Below, one piece after another: positions 7,694 through 16,164 of a stretch of 48,891 bases of DNA. Under the pieces are notes generated by a model. It was not told where the DNA came from, did no database searches, and saw nothing but the letters and a program-made list of their open reading frames with translations. The first letter of the stretch is position 1; every line of letters begins with the position of its first letter. This DNA is from Planctomycetota bacterium (lineage in GTDB: Bacteria > Planctomycetota > Planctomycetia > Gemmatales > Gemmataceae): NCBI GenBank assembly GCA_016195405.1, contig JACPZP010000163.1, forward strand, positions 1-48,891, given 5' to 3'. Position numbers and translations under genes: made by a program.

Positions 7694-10600
7694 TTATGGC
7701 CGCGGGATAGGCGCCACTTCGCCGGTGAAGACGGCTTCTTCCTCCGCGTTGATGATGAGGCGCGGCGTAACCATGATCATTAGGCTCTGCCCGTCGCGTC
7801 CATAGCCGACGTTCTTGAACAGCCGGCTCAGGTACGGGATCTTGCTCAACAAGGGCGGCCCGAATTCGTTACGCGATTCGTTGAGCGTCTTCAGTCCGCC
7901 CAAGAGCACCGTGCCGCCGTCGGGAATGTTGACGGTGGTGTTGACGCTGATCGTCGTGAAAGTCGGCTGCTGGAAGAACATCTGGAAGATCACCGGCTGG
8001 CCGACCGTGGTGACGCCGGCGCCCGGGCCTTCGAAGAGCTGCGGCACAGGCACTTGCAGCGGAATCAAGGGCACCGTGGTGCTGGCCAGGTTGGTCAAGG
8101 TCGGCGTCATGTTGACGCGGACGAAGCGACGGTCGCCCGACACCACCGGCGTGACCGTCATGGTGACGCCCAACGGGAACGGCTGGTTCTGCGGCGCGAA
8201 GAAGAGTTGGGCGTTCGCCTGGACCACCTGCACGCCGGTCAGGAAGAACTGCTGATCGTTGACGGTCATGGTGGCGGTCTGGCCGTTGAAGACCGTGATC
8301 TTCGGGGCCTGCATGACGTTGGTGCGGCGGTCGCCTTGGGCGGCGTCCAGGAACATGAAGACCTGGATGTCGCTGAGGAAGGCGAGGCCGAGCGAGAGGC
8401 CGCCGTCGGCGCCCAAGGTGCCCGGGTAGCCGCCGAAGGGAGGCACGCTGAAGTCGAAGCTGCTGTTGCGGAGCGGAATATTGAGGTCCGGCGTCAGGGT
8501 GCCGGCCGGCGTCAACCCGGAGACCAGGTTGAGGCGGTCGTTGTTGCGGTTGACGAAATTGAACGGCGTGAAGTTGCTGCCCAAGAGGTCGACTTCGCGC
8601 CGCGAGGTGCCGGTGCGGAAGTTGACGTCGAAGTCGACGCCCATCCGCTCGAAGAACGACTCGGAGACCGACACCAGCCGCATTTCGATGGCGACTTCCA
8701 GGTCTTGCAGCTTACGCAGCGAATCCAAGAGGGCCTTGACGTCTTCCTGCACTTCCTGCGTCTGGTTGATGACCAAGGCCATGCCGAGCGGGAAGTACTG
8801 GATCGTGCCCTCGCCGCCAACGTTGCTCCAGGTGGTGGAGGCCACGCTGTTGGTGATGAGGTTGATGAGCAGGTCCTCGATGGTCGCGCCTGGGATACGC
8901 ATCGCGGCGCCGCCGGCCGGGCTGTTCTGCATAGCCGGCGTGCTGGCGAACGCGGAGCCGAGGCCGCCCTGGGAGTAAGAGCCGCTGACCGTCTGACCGT
9001 TGGGCAGCGCGGTCGGGCCCTGCACCGGCGACGGCGCCTGGGTGACGACGCCCCCCATGCTCGAGATGTGCCGGGCGAGGGCTTGGTTGAAGTCGTTGAC
9101 CGCCGGCGTCGGATGGTTCTCGATCGGCACCACGAGATCGGCGACGGGGTAGACGACCTGCTTGCGTCGGCCCTGTGAATCGCGTTCGGTGGTAACTTCG
9201 AGGACCTCGTTGCGGATGACAAAAGTGAGCCGGGCGTCACGCAACAAAAGCGTCAAGCCGTACTTGAGCGAGATGCCTTCGACCGACAAAGTCACGGGCG
9301 TCTCCAGGCTGATGCTTTCATCCTGAAGTGCCCGCCTATTGGGCACGATGTTGATCTTGGTCATGTTCGCGAGATCGTCGAGCACTTGGTAGAGCGGCGT
9401 ATCCCTAAAATTGATCGGATAGTGCTGCTGCAGCTTGCGCTCGATCTCGCGCTCAATCGGATTACGCGTTTGCGAGGAATAGCCGCCGAGTCCGCTTTCA
9501 CGCTTAGCAGCGATTTTTTGGCGCTCGATATCGAACATCATTGGCTGTTCAATGCTGGGGCGCTGTCCCATGCCCGGCGACAGGTCTTTGAGGAACCCGT
9601 CTTCGTTTTCGAGTTTCCATTTGTCATTACGGTCTAATTCGAGCTTAGTTCGAGCCTGGAACACCATGAGTTGGGCACTCGTGTTGTCGCTGTCAAGTTC
9701 CTGAGCTTTCCGAGCCTGGGCATAGGCCTCTTTGAACTTGTTCTCCTTCATGAGCGCCCGTGTCTGGTTCAGAAGATCGGACACCTCTTCCTGAGTTTGC
9801 CGAATCTTGTCCGTGCGGCTCCGTTCGTTGTACTGCGAAAAAGCCGCTTTTTGCCGGGCATCAAGGTCCTCCGTTGCCATCATGGTGCGGTATTGGTCGA
9901 TGCGTTTCTCGGCACGCTGCTTCAAGAGCGCCATCCGCTCGGAATCCAGCTCGGACCCCGACACCTGGTCGACGTAATCCTTGAGCGTCTCGAGGGCTTT
10001 GAATTTGTTGCCCGTCTTGTAGAGGTTGGCGGCCGAGTTCTGGGCCTGGATGCCGCGCTCACGCAGCTTCTGGAACTGGATCTCTTCCATCGCCTTGTGG
10101 CGGGCGATTAGATTGTCGTCCGTTTGGTCGTTTTTGACCGCCTGAACCACGCCGGTTTTGGGATTAACCTCAGGAGTCTGCCCCAAGGCCTGCTGCACGC
10201 CGTCCGGCTGCATTTCCTTCTGAGCCATGACTTCGCCGACGCGGCGCTTCTTGTCCGTGGTCAGGAGGTTCAGGTCGATGCCGCTCAGGATGCTGGAGGC
10301 TTGCCTGAAGTCGCGGCGGGCATAAGCTTCGAAACCGGCGTCGGCGGTGCGATTGGCTTGCAGAATCCGCTGGTTGTGCTCCTCGGCTTCGATCGAGCGG
10401 ATGACTTGCAGCGCCTCGGCCTGCACGCCGTAAGCCGGCGTGTGCACTTCCTGCGCGATGCGCATGGCGATGGCCGTGTTGCCGGCCCGCAATTCCAGCC
10501 GGGCCTTCTCGAGCTTCTCCAAGCCGATCCGGCGGCTCGGGCTCGCCGGCGCTTCGATTGCGTTGGCCTGGACAAGATTGTCCTTGCTTTCCGAACCGAA

Positions 10601-12727
10601 GGCGACGAGCGGATTGACCCCGCTCGTGGCCGCGACTTGGCGGAGCCATAGCGAGGTTTCTTCGATGCGGCGCATGTCCTGGCCGAATGCCTGGGCAAGC
10701 TTGCGGGCCTGCATGAGGCAAAGATCAGCGTTCTTGAAACGGCTGCTATCCTGTGGATTGTTCTGCGCGATCTCGGCGGCCTGCTGCATAAGCTGCTGCA
10801 CCTGGCGGTCGCACAGGGCAGCCATGCTGACCAGTGCCATTTCCGGGCTGTCTTCGTTGAGCCCGAACACGGCGCCTTGTTGCCGAGCCTCGATGGCTTT
10901 GGCGCGGGCTTCGACGAGCATGCCGCGTTTTTGCAACTCGCGGGCCTCGACCAACAGGATGACGGCCTTGCTCTTGGCCTGGGCCGCGGCCGTGCCGATC
11001 AGGACTGGTGGGTTCTGCCGCATATCGGTCGGCGACGGATTGAGGCTGTTGGAGCCGTTCTTGGCGAGCTGGCCGTACTTGCCGCCCAAGTTCGACTGGT
11101 CCTTGTCCTTGGCCATTTCGGTGTCGAATGGCGTGCCGCGCTTGATTTCGATCTTGTGGATCTCCTCGATCAGCTTCTGAGGCCGATCGCCCAAATCCCA
11201 GATGGTGTACGGGCCGTGCAGCTTTTGCGCCTGGAAGGCGAGCCGCTTGGAATCCTGGTAATTGCCTTGCGTGTAGAGTTTGCGGGCCTCGGTCATCAGC
11301 TTGGCCGCGTCTTCGCGATCGCGGCTGGAACGCTGCTTTTGCAAGTCCTTGCGAACCTTGTCGGGCGAGTCCTCGAACAGGCCCCAGCGGACGCTCTGAT
11401 TGGCGGCAGCCAAAGCGCACAGCTTGTCGGCGTCGTCGAACTTTTCCTGTTGAAGGAGGGCACGGGCTTCCTTCACCATGGCGCGGGGATCGGTCGGAGC
11501 AGGTTTGGCCGCGACCGTCGTGGCGTCCTTGCCGTAGCGGCGCTGAATTTCGATGAGCAACTTCTCGGGGTTCTCCTCACGCCATTCGAGGTTTGGGTGC
11601 AGCTCCTTCGCCATCGTGGCATAGCGGCGGGCGGTTTCGACTTCGCCGCGGTCGAGCGCTTTGCGGCTTTCCTTGACAAGGGTGCGGGCCTTGTCCGTGT
11701 TGGAACCGGTCAGGACCAGCTTTTCCATGTTGGTTTGGCTGATGTCCGGTTTGCCCATGTCGGGCTTGCCCATGTCGGGTTTGGAATTGCTCGCCAGGGC
11801 GCTAGGCGTTTTGTTGTCGCTGCCGGGGAAACTTGGCGAGGACGGATTGACCTGGGTGTCGGAACGCGTCGTGAAGAGGTTCTTGACCGGGGAGAAGAAG
11901 CTCGAGCTATCCTTCTTGTCCGTCGTGCCGTCTTTGGCCATGGCCGGGGTAGCCTTGGCGCGGGCAGAGGCGATTTCACGGCGGACCTTCGAAGAGGTAT
12001 CCGTCCACGGCATGTGGATCATCGAGTAAATCCCGGAACTCTCTTTTTCCACATCGGCGGCATCTTTGGCATAGGCGTCGGCCAGGTCGAATTGGCCTTT
12101 GTTCATGGCGGTGCGGGCGGCGGCCAGAAGCGATTTGACGTCGCGATTGACGCCAAGAGGCGCCATCATCTTGTCCTCTTTGGCCAGGGCCATTCCCTTG
12201 GTGCGAAGCTGCTCGTTCAAGTTCGCCAGCGCGACCCGGTCCTGCGCGGACATGTATTGGTTCGCGGTGACGGACTTGACCAGTTTGGCCGCGTCCTGGG
12301 TCCTGCCCTGCCGCAGCGCATCGTCGGCAGCCTTGAGCTGCAGGGCGCCTTCACGGCGGGCCTTGAGCGCCGTTTCGTTTTGCTGGAGGAAGGCGGCAAG
12401 GTCGCGGCGCTCGGTGGGGTTCAGCTCCGACTGGCCGGCTTGCGCCTGCATGTAATTGTCGGCGGCGGCCTCGTACTCGCCGCGCTTATATTGCTCATTG
12501 GCGATCTTCATGAGCATGCGCGGCCGCGGCCGCTGCGCTTCGTCCAACCCTTGTGGCGCCTGTGCTTGTGGCAATTGTGCCTGCGGCGATTGTGCCTGTG
12601 CGGGCTTTGCCGTCGTCCCGGCGATCAAGAGCGCGGCAAGCAATAGCGCGGCAAGCAATAGCGCGGCGCGCGCGATGCCCTTCAGCGTCTTTGCCCAGGC
12701 TTCGCGAATTGGCAAGATGTGAGCCAC
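7694..12727 (-). CDS. Giant secretin (type II/III secretion system protein) with TPR-rich N-terminal half
   Basis: A 1677-residue outer-membrane secretin. The start is taken at the GTG at 12727 because AAAGGAGG lies just upstream and the product then opens with a signal peptide (LKGIARAALLLAALLLAAL, cleavage after AQAQ). A TTG 40 codons earlier lacks this. Residues of roughly 65-1050 are helical, Ala/Gln/Lys-rich and TPR-like (ANEQYKRGEYEAAADNYMQA and many similar units). Around 1100-1185 is an STN-like domain (YPINFRDTPLYQVLDDLANM). The C-terminal secretin barrel covers about 1340-1650, with APKITVFNGQTATMTVND and IPDGGTVLLGGLKTL followed by LLSKIPYLSRLF. No other secretion-system gene is in the window. 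Exact 15-bp repeats in the signal peptide and a GKPDM repeat near 11741-11785 suggest replication slippage. Confidence 0.92.
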   Translation of the reverse strand: MAHILPIREAWAKTLKGIARAALLLAALLLAALLIAGTTAKPAQAQSPQAQLPQAQAPQGLDEAQRPRPRMLMKIANEQYKRGEYEAAADNYMQAQAGQSELNPTERRDLAAFLQQNETALKARREGALQLKAADDALRQGRTQDAAKLVKSVTANQYMSAQDRVALANLNEQLRTKGMALAKEDKMMAPLGVNRDVKSLLAAARTAMNKGQFDLADAYAKDAADVEKESSGIYSMIHMPWTDTSSKVRREIASARAKATPAMAKDGTTDKKDSSSFFSPVKNLFTTRSDTQVNPSSPSFPGSDNKTPSALASNSKPDMGKPDMGKPDISQTNMEKLVLTGSNTDKARTLVKESRKALDRGEVETARRYATMAKELHPNLEWREENPEKLLIEIQRRYGKDATTVAAKPAPTDPRAMVKEARALLQQEKFDDADKLCALAAANQSVRWGLFEDSPDKVRKDLQKQRSSRDREDAAKLMTEARKLYTQGNYQDSKRLAFQAQKLHGPYTIWDLGDRPQKLIEEIHKIEIKRGTPFDTEMAKDKDQSNLGGKYGQLAKNGSNSLNPSPTDMRQNPPVLIGTAAAQAKSKAVILLVEARELQKRGMLVEARAKAIEARQQGAVFGLNEDSPEMALVSMAALCDRQVQQLMQQAAEIAQNNPQDSSRFKNADLCLMQARKLAQAFGQDMRRIEETSLWLRQVAATSGVNPLVAFGSESKDNLVQANAIEAPASPSRRIGLEKLEKARLELRAGNTAIAMRIAQEVHTPAYGVQAEALQVIRSIEAEEHNQRILQANRTADAGFEAYARRDFRQASSILSGIDLNLLTTDKKRRVGEVMAQKEMQPDGVQQALGQTPEVNPKTGVVQAVKNDQTDDNLIARHKAMEEIQFQKLRERGIQAQNSAANLYKTGNKFKALETLKDYVDQVSGSELDSERMALLKQRAEKRIDQYRTMMATEDLDARQKAAFSQYNERSRTDKIRQTQEEVSDLLNQTRALMKENKFKEAYAQARKAQELDSDNTSAQLMVFQARTKLELDRNDKWKLENEDGFLKDLSPGMGQRPSIEQPMMFDIERQKIAAKRESGLGGYSSQTRNPIEREIERKLQQHYPINFRDTPLYQVLDDLANMTKINIVPNRRALQDESISLETPVTLSVEGISLKYGLTLLLRDARLTFVIRNEVLEVTTERDSQGRRKQVVYPVADLVVPIENHPTPAVNDFNQALARHISSMGGVVTQAPSPVQGPTALPNGQTVSGSYSQGGLGSAFASTPAMQNSPAGGAAMRIPGATIEDLLINLITNSVASTTWSNVGGEGTIQYFPLGMALVINQTQEVQEDVKALLDSLRKLQDLEVAIEMRLVSVSESFFERMGVDFDVNFRTGTSRREVDLLGSNFTPFNFVNRNNDRLNLVSGLTPAGTLTPDLNIPLRNSSFDFSVPPFGGYPGTLGADGGLSLGLAFLSDIQVFMFLDAAQGDRRTNVMQAPKITVFNGQTATMTVNDQQFFLTGVQVVQANAQLFFAPQNQPFPLGVTMTVTPVVSGDRRFVRVNMTPTLTNLASTTVPLIPLQVPVPQLFEGPGAGVTTVGQPVIFQMFFQQPTFTTISVNTTVNIPDGGTVLLGGLKTLNESRNEFGPPLLSKIPYLSRLFKNVGYGRDGQSLMIMVTPRLIINAEEEAVFTGEVAPIPRP

Positions 12728-12919
12728 CCCTGGCCTCCTTTGTCCGTCGAACCCCCGGATTGTCCACGCTCGCGCATACGACCGTACGCCATTCCCCAAT
12801 GGCGATTTCCGGCGGCCGAGCCACCTGAGAGATTCTTTGGCACTCAAGTATGGGACAGTAAAGCGGCGGGACCATAGCGAGGAGCTTTTCGCGCGTCAAG
12901 AGGAAAAAATACGAAAAAA

Positions 12920-12988
12920 GGCGAGCCGGGAGCGTCAGCGACCGGAGTGAACCAGGGGCACTCCGGTCGCTGACGCTCCCGGCTCGCC
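12920..12988. repeat. Perfect 30-bp palindrome with 9-base loop
   Basis: Arms 12920-12949 and 12959-12988 are exact reverse complements. The left arm begins GGCGAGCCGGGAGCGTCAGC. It lies in the gap between the divergent secretin (start 12727) and the five-repeat protein (start 13084). It is far longer than a normal terminator and stands between two 5' ends, so a dispersed REP/MITE-like element is more likely than a terminator. Confidence 0.85.
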
Positions 12989-13083
12989 GGACCTGCGGGG
13001 CCGTTAACTTGGAAAAGTTGGCTCGTCATAATAAAATTGCGGAACCTGGTTTGTCTTCACCACTCTCCCCTCTTGAGGCTGCG

Positions 13084-14106
13084 ATGCTGCGACCCTTTTC
13101 CCTTCTCATCCCCCTTGCACTGCTTTCCCTGTTAAGCGCCGACCCGTCACTTCTCTTCGGCCAGCAAAAACCGAAAGACTTGCAATGGACGCACGCCTTC
13201 GACCTCGCTTGCCGCAAGTATGGCGAAAGCGACTTCAGCGACAAGACGCAGAAATTCGGCGTCGAGGCGTTTCGCGATAATAATAACGACCTGGGCCTCT
13301 ATATTTCGCAAGCCGGCGCGCTTGGCGCCGGCAAAGGCTTCGCGAATCTCAAGCTGCCCTTCACCAGCAAAGGGCCCGAATGGCTCACCGGTCTCGACTT
13401 GCCCGCGCGCAAGGCCGGCGAGAAGGAGTTCACCAAATCCACGCAGGTCTACAGCATGGAGGTGTTTCGCGATCCCAACACGGACAACTGGATCTACATC
13501 ACGGACAAAGGTTACGTCGCCGTCGCTCCTGCCAAGAGCAAAGGCGCGGGCAACCAGGCCCCCAAGTGGTCGCACAGCGTCGACCTCATGGTCCGCAAAG
13601 GCGGCGTCAAGGATTGGAAGGAAGCCAGCAAAGTCGGCATCGAAGTCTATCGCGACGCCAACACCGGAAACTTGATCTACATCAGCGACATCGGCGGCAT
13701 CGCCGTCATTCCCGAAACCGCGCCGGTCAAGGGCGACGGCAAAGCGCCCGAATGGCTTCATGGTCTCGACCTTGCCTGCCGCCGCGCCAATGAGCCATCA
13801 TTTAGCAAGGAGACGCGCAAATACGGCGTCGAGGTTTTCCTTGACGCCAACAACGGCAACCTAATCCTCATCTGCGAAAGCGGCCACCTTGCGGTCATCC
13901 CCGGACCTAAGGACATCAAGGCCCCGACCCCCGGCGTCAAGGAGCCGCAATGGACGCACGGCCTGAACCTCAAAGTCCGCAAAGCCGGCGAGAAAGAATT
14001 CTCCAACACCACGCCGGTATTTGGCGCTGAGGCCTTCGTCGATCCGAATTTGAACGCGGTGATATACGTCACAGAGAGGGGCACCATTTCGGCGGCCGCC
14101 AAATAG
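13084..14106 (+). CDS. Exported protein of five tandem ~65-residue W-repeats, unknown
   Basis: A 340-residue protein. The ATG at 13084 has GAGG upstream and gives a signal peptide (MLRPFSLLIPLALLSLLSA). The mature part is five tandem units, each opening with a Trp motif: QWTHAFDLACRK, EWLTGLDLPARK, KWSHSVDLMVRK, EWLHGLDLACRR and QWTHGLNLKVRK. Each continues with G-V-E-V-F-x-D-x-N and a strand like NLIYISDIGGIAVIP. The Trp codons lie at 13186, 13381, 13567, 13753 and 13951, a spacing of 65, 62, 62 and 66 residues. The pattern suggests a repeat beta-structure, possibly propeller-like. I do not recognise a named family or catalytic residues. Secretion and a binding role are inferred. Confidence 0.8.
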   Translation: MLRPFSLLIPLALLSLLSADPSLLFGQQKPKDLQWTHAFDLACRKYGESDFSDKTQKFGVEAFRDNNNDLGLYISQAGALGAGKGFANLKLPFTSKGPEWLTGLDLPARKAGEKEFTKSTQVYSMEVFRDPNTDNWIYITDKGYVAVAPAKSKGAGNQAPKWSHSVDLMVRKGGVKDWKEASKVGIEVYRDANTGNLIYISDIGGIAVIPETAPVKGDGKAPEWLHGLDLACRRANEPSFSKETRKYGVEVFLDANNGNLILICESGHLAVIPGPKDIKAPTPGVKEPQWTHGLNLKVRKAGEKEFSNTTPVFGAEAFVDPNLNAVIYVTERGTISAAAK

Positions 14107-14116
14107 TCCGTTTAGC

Positions 14117-14135
14117 CCCGGTTCGAAGAACCGGG
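14117..14135. terminator. Short hairpin after the five-repeat gene
   Basis: CCCGGTTC, loop GAA, GAACCGGG: a perfect 8-bp stem 10 bases after the stop at 14106. There is no T-run, so termination is only inferred. It also lies just before the next gene's start region. Confidence 0.5.
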
Positions 14136-14148
14136 CCGGTTGAACCTC

Positions 14149-14745
14149 ATGTCCGGTTCGTTTCTAATTCTGGGGATATTCTTCGTTCATCCGGCTCTTT
14201 CCCCCGGCGATGGCGAACTTGTCCTTACTCCCGATGAAAGGCAGCCCACGCTCGAGCTGGCGGAAGCTGCCATCAAGAAAGCCGGTTTGCTGAAAGGAAA
14301 GATGGTTCTGACGTCAAGCGAAGTCTCGTACAACCGCCGTCGCGGCAAAACCGAGCGCATGGCGCTATTGACCCATTATCGCTACGACGGCGACGTGGCC
14401 ATTCAAACCAGCATCCATCTCGGCAAACGCGAAGTATTAAAGGTGGAGGCCGTTCCGCACATGCCCACGTCGCTGGCGCTGGAGGAATTGGCCGTCGCCG
14501 AAAAGCTGGCCCGCGCTCATCCGTCCGTAGCAAAGGCCCTCGCCGGCGAGAAGGACGCCGACAAGATCGAAGTCGACGCCCTCATGCATTACACGACTGA
14601 TGAGAAGTCGCCGAGCTATCAACACCGGGTGGTTCGCCTCTTCTTCCGGCAAGGACGAACGTATTTGCTTTACGGCCCCGTGATCGAAGTCGACCTGACA
14701 ACGGAGACCGTGCGCGTCGAGGAACAGGCGTCAAAACATCCATGA
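14149..14745 (+). CDS. Copper amine oxidase N2/N3-like domain protein (stand-alone)
   Basis: A 198-residue protein with an N-terminal hydrophobic stretch (SGSFLILGIFFVHPALS), so probably exported. The central and C-terminal parts read VLKVEAVPHMPTSLALEELA, then AEKLARAHPSVAKALAG, then VVRLFFRQGRTYLLYGPVIE followed by VDLTTETV. This sequence order (strand, P-x-x-L-x-x-EE helix, DP-V-like helix, then a strand ending in VVDL-T-G-like) is the pattern of the N2 and N3 domains that precede the catalytic domain in copper amine oxidases. The catalytic domain is encoded by the next gene, beyond a long palindrome. The ATG at 14149 was preferred to a TTG at 14140. The domain call is from pattern recognition only. 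Confidence 0.65.
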   Translation: MSGSFLILGIFFVHPALSPGDGELVLTPDERQPTLELAEAAIKKAGLLKGKMVLTSSEVSYNRRRGKTERMALLTHYRYDGDVAIQTSIHLGKREVLKVEAVPHMPTSLALEELAVAEKLARAHPSVAKALAGEKDADKIEVDALMHYTTDEKSPSYQHRVVRLFFRQGRTYLLYGPVIEVDLTTETVRVEEQASKHP

Positions 14746-14762
14746 AACATTCACATTGAATC

Positions 14763-14842
14763 GTTTAGCCGCGAGCCAACGGCGAGCGCGGCCGGCAACC
14801 ACGGGCGACGTCCCCGCGCTCGCCGTTGGCTCGCGGCTAAAC
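14763..14842. repeat. Perfect 29-bp palindrome between the two amine-oxidase-like genes
   Basis: Arms 14763-14791 and 14814-14842 are exact reverse complements (left arm begins GTTTAGCCGCGAGCCAACGG), with a 22-base loop. The right arm ends immediately before the ATG at 14843. The element fills nearly the whole intergenic gap and would form a very stable RNA hairpin in a read-through transcript. Confidence 0.85.
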
Positions 14843-14857
14843 ATGAAGGCGAAATCC

Positions 14858-16018
14858 ATGAAACCCCAACGCTTGAGCGCCGCCCTTTCGGTCGCCCTCG
14901 CCATCATTCTTGCATACCACGCCGACGCGCACGGTCGCGGCGGCAAGCAGGAGAAGAACAACTCCGCTAAGAGCGAAGAGATCGTCATCGATTTCCCCGT
15001 GGGCGGCAAGATGCAAACCGCTTGGAAAGTGCAATACATCGCCCACAATCCGGGGGCGGGGCTGGTCATCACCGGCGCCTGGTTCAAGACGTCGCCCGCC
15101 GCGCAGTGGCTGAAAGTGGTCGAGAACATTCGCCTCTCCGAGATCTTCGTCCCTTACAACAACGGCACCCGCATTTACGACATCGGCGCTCAAGCCGATT
15201 ACAGCCTCCTGAAACACACCAAGGAAGACGCCGGACTCAACGGCAAGCTGCTGCAAGACGGCCGGGTCGTCCAGGAATTCCGTGACACCGGCGTCATGTG
15301 GAAGTACTACGACAAGGTTCGCCGCGGCCAGGAAATGGTGCTGTGGTCCACGTTAGGAGCCAGCAATTACAACTACATCATGGAATACGCCTTCCGCGGC
15401 GACGGCAGCCTCACCGGCAGGCTCGGCTCCACCGGCAAAAACTACGGCAACCACGAAACCACCGGCCACATGCATCATGGCTGCTGGCGCATCGATATCG
15501 ATCTCGACGACCCCGAGCACAACACCGCCCATCTCGTCCGGCGTCTGGAACCCAAAGGCGGCAAGGTCGAGGACGTGGTCGAGCCTTTCAACAAGGGCAT
15601 CGAAGGCGGCGCCAAGTGGGTGGCCGAAGAATTCACCCGCGTCCGCGTCACCAGCAAGAAGACCAACAGCGCTAACAAGCTGATCGGCTACGAGTTGCAT
15701 GCGTTGCGCCCCGGCACGCCGCGGCACTGGGGAGGCCAGGAGAAATTCACGCAATTCGACTTCTGGGTGACGCCGCAACAATGGGACGAGACGTATTACG
15801 TGAACCTGCCCAAGTTCGTCGAGCAGAAGCGCTCCATCAAGGACGCCAACATCGTCCTCTGGTACATGTCGCCCGCCTATCATTTGCCGCGCGATGAAGA
15901 CGGCATCTTCATCAATCCGCAAGGCAAGGCGCAAGTCCGCGGCGTCGCCCACGTAACCTGGTGCGGCTTCGAGCTAAGGCCGCGCAATGTGTTTGACAAA
16001 ACGCCGCTGTATCCGTGA
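14858..16018 (+). CDS. Copper amine oxidase catalytic-domain protein
   Basis: A 386-residue exported protein; signal peptide MKPQRLSAALSVALAIILAY. The landmarks of the copper amine oxidase catalytic domain appear in order. The catalytic base Asp is in RIYDIG (D108). GVMWKYYD is followed by the cofactor motif SNYNY, in which Y171 is the expected topaquinone precursor. The copper ligands are HMH (H204 and H206) and H342 in YHLPRDED, and the C-terminus GFELRPRNVFDKTPLY matches the family's closing GF-x-L-x-P-x-x-FFD-x-NP. Full-length enzymes are around 640-720 residues; this one lacks the N-terminal domains, which resemble the gene just upstream. Oxidative deamination of primary amines outside the cytoplasm is inferred. 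The ATG at 14858 has GAAGG upstream; one at 14843 is possible. Confidence 0.82.
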   Translation: MKPQRLSAALSVALAIILAYHADAHGRGGKQEKNNSAKSEEIVIDFPVGGKMQTAWKVQYIAHNPGAGLVITGAWFKTSPAAQWLKVVENIRLSEIFVPYNNGTRIYDIGAQADYSLLKHTKEDAGLNGKLLQDGRVVQEFRDTGVMWKYYDKVRRGQEMVLWSTLGASNYNYIMEYAFRGDGSLTGRLGSTGKNYGNHETTGHMHHGCWRIDIDLDDPEHNTAHLVRRLEPKGGKVEDVVEPFNKGIEGGAKWVAEEFTRVRVTSKKTNSANKLIGYELHALRPGTPRHWGGQEKFTQFDFWVTPQQWDETYYVNLPKFVEQKRSIKDANIVLWYMSPAYHLPRDEDGIFINPQGKAQVRGVAHVTWCGFELRPRNVFDKTPLYP

Positions 16019-16164
16019 ACGCGCGTACGGCGACACGAGACGGATGGGCTAATGCGTTTTCATTCAGTCACAACACACACCCAGGTGATGAAACACAGTT
16101 TTCGTTCATGAAATGAAACCTGAATTCCTCTTCATGACGCGAATACACCAGTCGCAGCTCAAAT

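Noticed and set aside
10877..12646. A 589-codon plus-strand frame (and one at 8054-9178)
   Set aside because: Both are antisense to the secretin, with Arg/Val/Gly-rich products lacking motifs; GC-rich codon bias leaves the opposite strand open.
12728..12847. Secretin start at the TTG at 12847
   Set aside because: The GTG at 12727 has AAAGGAGG at ideal spacing and leads directly into a normal signal peptide.
14756..14857. Coding extension of the amine oxidase gene through the palindrome
   Set aside because: The frame is open, but it would place a translated hairpin before the signal peptide; the ATG at 14858 has a ribosome site.
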